In this document: piece by piece, positions 19,924 through 28,538 of the stretch
Layout of the letters: every line of letters starts with the position of its first letter
Numbering within the stretch: position 1 is the stretch's first letter
Assembly (NCBI GenBank): GCA_016630955.3
Contig: CM049985.1
Location: forward strand, 1,922,001-1,986,000
Source: Didymella arachidicola
Taxonomy: Eukaryota; Ascomycota; Dothideomycetes; Pleosporales; Didymellaceae
Reading direction: 5' to 3'
Length of the DNA stretch: 64,000 nt
Notes under the pieces: generated by a model
Told to the model about the DNA's origin: nothing
Databases searched by the model: none
Seen by the model: the letters and a program-made list of their open reading frames with translations, nothing else
Program-made: the position numbers and the translations under genes

Positions 19924-20652
19924 TTCAGTTACTTTCGTTCACTCGCTCAGTCTCCGAGATTGTACGACGTTGCTCGTAGGATTTGTAGGTGTGTAGAAAT
20001 GGTAGGGTGTGGATTGCTAGAGATCCACGCCATCGAGGCTGTGCTTTCTATATGTATGTCTGGAGGCAAGATCTAGTCGGAGTCACCGAATCCGTAGAAA
20101 AATCAAGAAGCAGCGAACTAAATTGTCAAGTCAGCGTTAGACCCGGAAGCCAAGTTCATGAATGGTCTCGTGCAGCAGTCACATTCAGCTAAGAATCACT
20201 ATTCGTGACGTTGTACGTCATTCCTGTCAACCGATCATAGTCTTCGCGTCCGCCACATGTCAGCCTCGGATGGAGATCTCGGCGAGCTGCGAACATGCAG
20301 GGCTGCAGGGTTGAGCCTCGAAGACGATGGTTCATGACTCAATTGTTGGCGACGGAGCACTCTCCGTAGCTGAGAACCGTTGAAGGTAGTTGCTGACACA
20401 GCCCGGTCACGAACAGATGGTCACGAACAGTATTACGAAGCAGACAATGGAGACGCTAGGAGAAATACTTTGATTTCGTGGTGGTTGCTGCAGCGTGCCT
20501 AATTCCCTGAATTCTCGCCACACGCAATGCAAGGTGGAGAAGCCGGCACTGCGCCAAGACGAGGGAAGTACTGTGTACATACTGCCCAGTGTCCCGAGCC
20601 AATCGGATTCACCGTTCATACACTGCGCAGATGTGAGCTGCCTGGGCGTCCA
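19924..20652. other. Spacer, 0.73 kb
   Basis: The region between two minus-strand genes: promoter of the glycine-zipper gene on one side and 3' region of the DUF2985 gene on the other. No coding signal. Confidence 0.35.
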
Positions 20653-22111
20653 TCATGCCTTCGATGCGCCGCCAGAATAGGACTCAAGCGGTACGACTTG
20701 GGCAGACTGTGCTTCCTCGTCTGCAGGCCTGTCTCGGTCTTCCTTGCGCATTGGCACACCCTCAACCTTTTTAATGCGCTTCCCCTCCACGGCCATCATG
20801 ATGCCTGCAACTCCAGCCACAATGCATCCGAGAGCTACAAACAGCCCAGTCGCCCATGATGGCCTCTCGATTCGGTTATAGTGCCACATGTAGAAACACA
20901 GCACGACTTGAAAGAATGTGTTTGACGCGTTCATCCATAATACGAAGTCCATCTTCCAGGACTTGGTGGGTGATGCGCGGAAACCAGTTGGAGGTGGGTC
21001 CGGGATCTTGCTAGCTGGAATGGGTACAGCGGGGTCCTCAGAGCTGACCTTTGTGGCATCTGCCTCTTCAGGAAGCTGCTCTGAGCCTGGCAGTCGAAAC
21101 CATCCTCTATGTATGCCAGCGAGTCGTCGGATGCCGACCAGCTTCTTCTGGGCATTTCCAAGTCTCCAGTGTGCCCACCAGTAAAGATCGCGGAATCTCC
21201 ACGGAGCAAGACCAAAACCAGTGACGCAGAAGAGTGCGTTGAGAATCTGCGAGTCAATCTCGACCCAGATTCGTCGCGGAGAGTTGATATCGTCGCACGT
21301 TGGTGTGCACATGGCTGGGGCAGCATTGCAGAGGAGCAGGAAGAGCATGCCTCCCCATGCGACGACGTTGAGGCCATACACTGTGATCAGGAAGCCAGGA
21401 ATAGTCAAGAACCACTTCCAGAAGCCTCTCAGTCCAATCATGAACGACTGCGTCCATGGCAATTTGGGCGGTGGTATGTAGCCGTTTGCGTACTGAACAT
21501 TGTGATTAGCGACTTGCCCTCAAATGTCTATTAAAACATGAGACGCGTACCTGACTTTCGCCGTTCAGAGGCTGGCGTACAGCAGACTCATCACTCTTCT
21601 CCGTGAAATGTGATGACCTTGGCTCGATGCCAGTCCCAATTTCCGTGATGCCTCGTACATCGTTTGGACCGTCATATTGCGGAGACCGTTCGCGAGTCTC
21701 GAACGATGGCCTCTCCTCCGTTAGCGCCGGGAAGGGCTCCACTCCTAGTCTTCCAGAGGACCCTTTCCTGTTGTTGGGAGGTCGCTCGTTACTGTCTTGA
21801 CTGCCGCGACGGTGATCCCTCTGTCTTCGCTCGTCCCAGCCTTCCGAGCCAAAAGAGCCTCTCCTGATGTCTACCAGTGAGGGTGCCTTTGAGACCGTGC
21901 TGCCTGTGGCTGCCCACATGCCGGGTGGCGGATCGGCCTCCATGAGCTTTATGCTAGCGCTCCGTATCCTGCTCGATGCTGAAGATGCATTGGTGGACGT
22001 ACGCGCGTGTTGCTTGCCTTTTGGAGTGTCGTTCAGGCCTTCTGGTTGGGGAAAAGGAACAGGCGTCGAGACGTTTGCCGGCGAGGACGAATGTGAGTTT
22101 GGGGACGCCAT
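20653..22111 (-). CDS. DUF2985 multi-pass membrane protein (two exons)
   Basis: Exon 1 is 22111-21551 and exon 2 is 21492-20653, separated by a 58-nt intron with GTACGC donor and TTCAG acceptor. The join gives GESQYANGYIPPPKLPW, 466 residues. The first 190 residues are a disordered Ser/Arg-rich cytosolic arm. The membrane part shows four hydrophobic spans: FLITVYGLNVVAWGGMLFLL, the ILNALFCVTGFGLAPW region, the FFQVVLCFYMW region and LFVALGCIVAGVAGIMMAV. This pattern with WTQSFMIGLRGFWKWFLTIP matches PF11204, a fungal family of unknown function. A GKRIKK tail follows the last span. Confidence 0.85.
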
Positions 22112-22697
22112 ATTTAGTGAAATCAGGACAATGACAGGCGACTCTGCTTTTTGTAATTTCGGGAAAATCGAAGCGCCTCCTGCTTGCGCGCCGGGTCGTC
22201 AGCCAAGTTGGCCAACGGCTGGTGGTTCAAGTGGCTGGCCCCTTGGCAGCCTGTTTGCTGGGAATAATACAAGGCGGGTATGGGCACGGGTGGTGACAGG
22301 TCAAAGAGCCGCCAGAAGGCAGTGCATGACGAAACAACAACATGTTTGGGGACCGGCTTCTTCTATGCAATGGCAGCCAGCCGATCGCGCTGGCCATCTG
22401 GGGAGGATGGTCCCTGAGTGGGCCCATCGAAGCATGTGGCGCAGGGCGAGATCCACCAGAAGGGCCGCGCGCTGTTGGGCGCAGCAAGCTGAACACGATT
22501 TTACGCGTATCTCGTACCTCGAGCGTATATGCTCTCTCAATTTTTTTGACTATGTACTATGGTATGCTAGGTAATGTATATGACGAATGTTCCCTGCTCG
22601 ATCGCGAGATTCATTTAAGTTGCTTCAGTTTTGACGTACGTCAACACTGCCAATCCCTGCGGCGATCTATTGGGGGCACGACTTGCCCACCTCGCAC
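22112..22697. other. Spacer, 0.59 kb
   Basis: The region lies between two minus-strand genes. Nothing gene-like or repeated was recognised. Confidence 0.35.
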
Positions 22698-23356
22698 TTA
22701 AAGTAGAGTCCAGGCGGCACCAAGCAAGACGGACACCCCTGAGATACCTAAAGCGAACAAGAGAGGCGTACTGTCACCCTTGAGCGAAGGGGGCGCCGCT
22801 GCTGTAGTCTGTTGGGCTGGCGCAGACCCAGATGCACTGGCTGAAGCACTTCCTGAGCCGGAAGTCGTCGAGGGTGCGCCCGTAGACTGAGGTGTCTCTC
22901 CTTGAGGAATCGACATGCTGCCAGATACATCGCTGATGGGGACTGGCAGGGAGGCAGGCGGTACACTGCTGGTGATCGGAATCGGCACGTGCGGTGTCGG
23001 CACGCTGGTCTCAATGGGCACCGGCAAAGACACAGGCGGTATACTACTGACTCCGGGCAGAGACTCAACGGGCAAGCTCATGACAGGGTCGGTAGCAGAG
23101 CCTACGATGGTCGGTCAGTCAGATGTTCTTTGATAGCGTTGACAGTGCTGGAATACGCACATGCATAGCACGGCGACTGCACGCAGACTTCATAGCAGAC
23201 AGAGGACACACCCGTTGGAATCGATGTCTGGATTGTGAAGACCTCCTCGGTCGATTGGATGAGCGACGATGGGATCTCTGTTACTACGCTCTCACTCTGC
23301 GCTATAGCTCCGCCAGCCAATAGGAGTAGAGTGGAGCCAATGGTCGTCGAACGCAT
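22698..23356 (-). CDS. Secreted Ser/Pro-rich protein with GPI-anchor signal (two exons)
   Basis: I start at 23356 because MRSTTIGSTLLLLAGGAIAQ is a clear signal peptide; an upstream in-frame ATG at 23416 would bury it. A 59-nt intron (23160-23102; GTGCGT donor, CTGAC branch, TAG acceptor) joins YAC to SATDPVMSLP, giving 199 residues. A small Cys cluster (CYEVCVQSPCYAC) is followed by about 50 residues of Pro/Ser/Val repeats with P-V-P-I motifs and a Ser/Ala-rich linker. The C-terminus is a hydrophobic tail (LLFALGISGVSVLLGAAWTL) preceded by GDS, the usual GPI layout. It is probably a plasma-membrane or wall mannoprotein. It has too few Cys for a CFEM domain. Confidence 0.8.
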
Positions 23357-23688
23357 GGTCAAGGACGTCGCAGGTACTCGATAATTTTGATTGATATAAT
23401 GTCGCGGTCGATGCAAGTTTCTGTGAAGTCACGGTGTAGGCAGAGCGAGACAGCAGAAAAGCAAGTTATCAGCACGCAGGCGTTTGTAGGCTGACCTCTG
23501 TTGCGCTCCAGTCAAGTCGGCTCTCGTGTCTTAGTGGCTTAGCGATCGACACAGTTCTTCGCTCCTTCCCGTAACAGACAGCTAAACAGCCTCCTCACCT
23601 CGACTCTGTCGATTGCGAAACATTGCACCGCCAATTGCCAGCCAGTGCCGCAGACCAGCGCAGCCCAGCGCAGACCGACCCCTCCGCC
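23357..23688. other. Divergent promoter region
   Basis: 332 bp between the GPI-protein start and the Sen15 start. No specific site was recognised. Confidence 0.35.
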
Positions 23689-24273
23689 ATGACGACGCAG
23701 ACCATCACCAAAAAGGCAGTCGCGCCTGCGCAGGTGCAGATGTTTGTTGCAGACTCGGCTAAGCTCTCTAGTTCCACACACCTTCCCAGTCTGCACTCGC
23801 TCGCCCTCCAGATCCTCCACAACCTCCAGTACCAGCATTATTGGACCGACTTGAAGGTGCACACCCACTCGCCCGTCACCAAAGAGCCTCTGTCACGGCC
23901 ACTTGTCTCGGGTCTGCCACCGCATCGCCTCTACGTCCACCCTGACGAGCAGGTTGAGCTGCTGAAGAATGCCGACCGCCAGCGCAAGGCTGCACAGGAA
24001 GCAGGCGAAAAGAGCGGTCTGGAGGTCAAGGCGCAGCCCGAACACGAGTGGGTACTGCCGACCAGGCTGAACGAGCAATGGACGCTGCGCCGGCTCGCCG
24101 AGGTCTTCGACGACATCAGCATGGTCCCACCGCAGTCTTCTGCTGCTGCGCACAAGGACCCAGAGAACCCGTGGAGGACAACAAAGAGAGTGGTACTGGC
24201 TACGGTCGATACGGACAGCACCGTCGTCTACTATATCGTCCACGACGGTGTAGTAAAGCCGCGCCAGAACTGA
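23689..24273 (+). CDS. SEN15: tRNA-splicing endonuclease subunit Sen15
   Basis: 194 residues from ATG at 23689; an in-frame ATG at 23623 would add a Gln/Pro/Ser-rich stretch that does not look native. The family core is plain: ALQILHNLQYQHYWTDLKVH, then PLSRPLVSGLPPHRLYVHPD and EQVELL. Near the C-terminus a beta strand (RVVLATVDTDSTVVYYIVHDG) completes the endonuclease-like fold. Sen15 is a structural partner of Sen34 in the nuclear or mitochondrial-surface tRNA intron endonuclease and carries no catalytic triad itself. A charged insert (residues 95-125) is common in ascomycete homologues. The single-copy housekeeping gene makes a good synteny anchor. Confidence 0.88.
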   Translation: MTTQTITKKAVAPAQVQMFVADSAKLSSSTHLPSLHSLALQILHNLQYQHYWTDLKVHTHSPVTKEPLSRPLVSGLPPHRLYVHPDEQVELLKNADRQRKAAQEAGEKSGLEVKAQPEHEWVLPTRLNEQWTLRRLAEVFDDISMVPPQSSAAAHKDPENPWRTTKRVVLATVDTDSTVVYYIVHDGVVKPRQN

Positions 24274-24463
24274 GCGTGACTCATCGCGCACGTTCGAACA
24301 CCACAAGCGAAATGCCGCTCGAGCGTCAAACCGTTCAAGCCGTTCAAGCCGAGACGATGTTACGACAGCCAAGAAAGTAGAGGCTGGTGCTGGACAATTG
24401 TGCATTGCCATTGTGCTGCCCTTCCAACTAAATCTGCTTAGCATCGACTTATTGCTATAACGA

Positions 24464-25514
24464 TCAAGGTATGGCAGGATACACAAATTCGGGCTTTGGC
24501 TGCTCATAGAACCGGCTCATGTCCACGTCCCCTTCGGGCGGCATTTGGTGCGCTTCGGCCCACCTCCTTACACCCTCGTAATCGCGGCATCGATGCTTCG
24601 TATTGAAGTCGACGAATGCCGTTGGATAACGGTCGCCTTCTGGCTGCCACCACACCTGCCCAAGCACCCCGACATCCGGCTTGCACATCAGCACCTGTCT
24701 CAACATATCCAGGCAGTGCGTGGCGTGGATCCGCACGATGTATTCGGAGTTGACGAAAGGACCCTGACCTTTCGCCAGGTAGTAATTGTAGTTCCAATGG
24801 AGTGTCTTCCGAAGGAGATCCTGATAATGTCAACACTTATAAACCACGGGGTATCCTCGCGCTTACCAGACAGTGCATATGATGCAGCCCTTCTACATTG
24901 GCAGGGAACCCACCTCCGTACTCTCTGCTGATCTTGACCTGACCTGCTCGAATCCCCGATCTTCGAGCCTCGCTTTCTGGAATGACAACGCTTCGGACTA
25001 TGAAGGTGCTTAGCAAGGGATCTCAAGGCCAGCAATCGTGCTACTCACATCCCACACCCAGTGCTTCCCATGCAGCATCAACTTCTGGTCCAGCCGACTG
25101 TCGGTAGACATTTTCATGCAAAAAAGACCCGTTGAACTGTTGTGTGTGCCATCTCGGCGCTACATCCCGTACCACTGGCGCTGCACGATGTCAACAACTG
25201 AGTTCAACACTGCGACGAGTGCGCTTACAGTATTGATTGACGTGGTTTATACAGAACTCGTCTGGGTTAGTGACAACCTCCGTCTTACATACGCTGTGTA
25301 CGATCCAGAATCCTATACTCAGATACACGGCACTGCAGATTGCAAACATTCCACATGCTAATCGATACTCGACATTTTTCGGCGAAGATTTCGGCGGAAA
25401 GGACGTCGTCAAGCTCGGCAGTAGAGTGTCGCTATCGAGGCTATCAGTGTCGCTCTGAGAGAGCTGACTGTGTTTTGCTGCTCCATGGAAGATTTGAGCT
25501 AAGAAGGCCAGCAT
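24464..25514 (-). CDS. UstYa-family (DUF3328) membrane oxidase, candidate RiPP-modifying enzyme (four exons)
   Basis: Exons 25514-25229, 25180-25049, 24997-24867 and 24820-24464, with introns of 48, 51 and 46 nt that remove in-frame stops, give 301 residues. A cytosolic arm is followed by one membrane span (about residues 53-75), then family motifs in order: CINHVNQYSPVV, QQFNGSF, VYRQ, EVDAAWEALGV, RSVVIPESEA, the first HXXHC (HHMHC, 178-182), DLLRKTLHWNYNY, the second HXXHC (HATHC, 215-219) with CLDMLRQVLMC, and FVDFNTKHRCRDYEGVRRWAE. UstYa/Yb enzymes oxidatively crosslink or cyclise ribosomal peptides in ustiloxin, cyclochlorotine and related dikaritin pathways. The next gene, divergent across 0.9 kb, encodes a Kex2-type repeat precursor, the expected partner. 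All four metal-ligand-type His and both Cys of the motifs are present. Confidence 0.9.
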
Positions 25515-26427
25515 GATTTCAACCGTTGTTTAAGAGGATCGGAGAGGCAAGACGACCAGAGATCTCTCCGTACGGGAGTCGAAGTATTGTCCCCAAGCCT
25601 CAGCACAAATTTGCGTCGGTCCAGACTCAACCCTACCAGCTACCCGTACGAGCGACTCACACGTTCGAATCGGCTATCGGTATCACAACAGCACTCATGT
25701 GCAATACTTGCGTTACAACATGGAAGCTGCCAGCCACGTCAACCATGTTGCAAGCGCCTTGTACATCGTCAGTCATTTGAATCCAAAGGAAAGAACAAAT
25801 TCTGTGCGAGTGATGGAGCGATCGGCCTCGACCTACGCCCTGCACCAAAGGCTGACACAAAGTACACGAGTCGGACAGTAAGTCACAGGGCCCAGTCCGC
25901 CGAGTAAGGTACCGTGGTATCTTTGTCCGTTTGCTCAGGAACGAGCTTGATGATTACTAGCAACCTGAATGCCTACACCCGCTTTAGTGTCGTACGAAGT
26001 TCAAGATCGCCTTCAGGGACTGGCTAGTAACGCACCAGCGCAGCACTTTTTACGATCTGCAGCACGCGCACATGACGATGCAATCCAGCAACGTTTCAGG
26101 ACCACATTTCTGATCAACGTTCAAAGGGCGCTGAGGTGTACATTGCCGAGGCATTCCGTGGTGGAGTTACAGCAACCAAAGACGTCTGACTCCTGGTTAC
26201 ACGGGACGTGATTGTAGTCCCCAATATACGGGTACCTCCTTACCAGTACCAGTACCCTTGATACGCCATCATGGTCATCGAGCTCGTCATCCCCGTTCTT
26301 GAACCCTTCTCAGTCAGATACAAAAGACTCGAGACTCAGCTTTAGAGGGACTGCAACAGCGTCCAGCTTAAACTGAGTTCGATACCATAAACTTTTCAAG
26401 CAAAAAACCCTCGAAAATTCGCCCAAC
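25515..26427. other. Divergent 0.9-kb promoter between UstYa-like gene and repeat precursor
   Basis: No coding signal. The only notable pattern is an inverted GGGTAC (26230-26235) / GTACCC (26252-26257) pair enclosing ACCAGTACCAGTAC-type direct repeats, 170 bp before the precursor start. The shared spacer could allow joint regulation of the two genes. Confidence 0.5.
26230..26257. promoter_or_regulatory. Palindromic GTAC-repeat site upstream of the repeat precursor
   Basis: Arms GGGTAC and GTACCC flank 16 bp with two further CCAGTAC copies. Zn2Cys6 regulators often bind such spaced inverted triplets. The function is inferred only from symmetry and position. Confidence 0.25.
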
Positions 26428-27308
26428 ATGCGTTACTCAATCGCCTTCGCTGCCCTCGCCGCAGTTGCCATTGCCGCGCCCATGGAGATGAAGAACATGG
26501 AAACCGCAAACGCCATGCACAACATGAACGAGGCAAAGCAGGCTGCAGACACCAGCTACGGTGCGTACGGCAAGTATGGCAACTACGCCAACTACGGCGC
26601 GTACCCCGGTGGTGTCGAAGAAGCAGCCAAGGCGATGGGTATGTGCTGTTCTCCCTTGCTGTGATGTCGACTAACGCCTCGACAGCCAAGGCTAGTGCTA
26701 TGAAGCGCAGCGATATGATGGCTAGTGAAATGATGAAGGACGCTGCCATCGCCGACATGATGCGCAAGGAGAGCATGATGATGCACGAGGCTGGCGTCAA
26801 CCACATGAAGCGCAAGGAGATGATGAACCACAACATGATGATGGACGCAAAGGCCATGGAGATGATGGACGAGGGTGCTGCCAACCACATGAAGCGCAAG
26901 GAGATGATGAACCACAACATGATGATGGACGCAAAGGCCATGGAGATGATGGACGAGGGTGCTGCCAACCACATGAAGCGCAAGGAGATGATGAACCACA
27001 ACATGATGATGGACGCAAAGGCCATGGAGATGATGGACGAGGGTGCTGCCAACCACATGAAGCGCAAGGAGATGATGAACCACAACATGATGATGGACGC
27101 AAAGGCCATGGAGATGATGGACGAGGGTGCTGCCAACCACATGAAGCGCAAGGAGATGATGAACCACAACATGATGATGGACGCAAAGGCCATGGAGATG
27201 ATGGACGAGAATGCTGCCAACCACATGAAGCGCAAGGAGATGATGATGATGAAAGATGCTGATATGGTGGATGCAAAGCAGGGTGCGGAGACCAGCTACA
27301 AGTCTTAG
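26428..27308 (+). CDS. Secreted Kex2-processed repeat precursor (KEP), Met/His-rich (two exons)
   Basis: Exon 1 is 26428-26638 and exon 2 is 26686-27308; the 47-nt intron has GTATGT donor, CTAAC branch and GACAG acceptor. The product is 277 residues. Signal peptide MRYSIAFAALAAVAIAA; a Tyr/Gly-rich module at residues 42-62 (YGAYGKYGNYANYGAYPGG). From residue 109 come five tandem 28-residue units and a sixth partial one. Each contains HMKR then KEMMNHNMMMDAKAMEMMDE. Lys-Arg sites lie at 77/78, 112/113 and every 28 residues to 252/253, where Kex2 should cut to release equal peptides of about 26 residues. Nine of 28 residues per unit are Met and two are His, resembling Met-motif metal sites. The adjacent UstYa-like oxidase suggests a ribosomal peptide product, though the core lacks Tyr/Trp. 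It could instead be a cell-wall or metal-binding peptide. Confidence 0.85.
26799..27251. repeat. Five 84-bp tandem repeats plus partial sixth in the precursor gene
   Basis: Units start at 26799, 26883, 26967, 27051 and 27135; a partial copy starts at 27219. The first four are identical at DNA level as far as read, and the fifth differs by two bases (GGT to AAT, Gly to Asn). Such uniformity points to recent expansion or gene conversion. The reverse strand is open in other frames only because of the repeat. Confidence 0.93.
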
Positions 27309-28538
27309 TGAAAGTACGGCAATTACGCAGACTACGGCAAGTATCCTGGCGGTGTTGAGGCAGAGGTCGAGGAGATGCAGATGGCATAGAAGTCGCAGAC
27401 TAGGGAATATACGGAGGCATCAGGGTACTGGTAGTACAAAAAATCATCACGCTCGTTTCAAGTTCCAGACAGCTAGTGATAGGCTGATAGGTGTTGCACC
27501 ACGATCACGATGCTACCCCAGCTTTCCAGCCGCTGCAGGTGCATGACAGGGGCTCTCTATGATGTCAGAGAAAGTCGCGGCAGCCCATGCACAAATTCCT
27601 CACTACGGACTGGATTCACCTTGCAGAAGCCACTATCAATTATATGAACTGCAGCTACACCCCTAGCCAATACCTCAACGGCGATAATTAATGCAAGAAA
27701 CTAGGAAGCGGACGTTTTCGGAACTCGCGGCAGCCAGCGCGTTGTGCTGGGATCATACGAGGATATGCGCAGGGATTCACCACGGGTGCTGGATTGGTGA
27801 TGGCTGAATAATCGAGCGGGCGAGGTCCGCTCGTGCACCGGATGGCGGAGGAGCCTGAGGCTGCGCGAGCTCCAACGTCCGGCGGCGTGTGGGCGAATCA
27901 GGGGCCGCGTGAATCCCTCGTCCATGCATCATCCTGCCGTCCCAGCACAAGCCATGCCCCACACACAATGGAGCAGGTTCGGTGGGCATGCTGGCTGTGC
28001 GATTGCAGCCATGCGTGGAGGATGAATGGTGGTCTGGGGCTGCTGGTGCTCTGACGGCGATGGATGCGGCGCTGCACAGAATACACCTTTGGCGCAGTGA
28101 CGCACCGCGCCGTATGCAGGCCGGGGCTTTCGGCCGTGTGAGTTTGGAACACTCCGAAGCACCCCACAGTCAATGCTGCAGCTGCAGCGATGCTAGCGCC
28201 CCACATTACCCAGCATGACCCAGCAAGACCCAGCCAGAGCCGCCTCTTCCCTCTTCTGCGCGGCGTGTGGAGAAGACGAAGCTTGCATTCTAGCCCTGCG
28301 TGTCTCCGCGGTCCGCAGGCTGACTTTTGCTCGCTCCCTTCGCCTAGCGAGCAGCGACAATTCCTCCGAGAGCCTCCCGACCGCCCGTCCGCACTACCGC
28401 CGACTCGACGCTGCGCTGCGTCGCTGACCAGAGCATGCTTCTCTGTCGTTGAGTCTTGCCTGCCGAATGCCCCGGACTCCGCTCAGCTCTCTCCACCCTC
28501 GATGCGATCCTAGCCGCGCCCGCTCCGCCCCCAATGAC
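27309..28538. other. 3' tail of the precursor locus and promoter of the Zn2Cys6 gene
   Basis: Directly after the TAG the next codon is TGA. The same frame then reads 26 codons (27312-27389) encoding KYGNYADYGKYPGGVEAEVE, a second copy of the precursor's Tyr-rich module. Beyond 27390 no gene-like frame was found. A pyrimidine-rich tract precedes the regulator's start at 28539. Confidence 0.55.

Noticed and set aside
22698..23356. CFEM effector domain in the GPI-type protein
   Set aside because: Only four clustered Cys are present. CFEM needs eight Cys with defined spacing.
26396..27387. Long minus-strand and alternative-frame open frames of 196-279 residues over the repeat gene
   Set aside because: They arise because an 84-bp repeat unit without stops in other frames is copied five times. 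They lack a signal, a leader or independent motifs.
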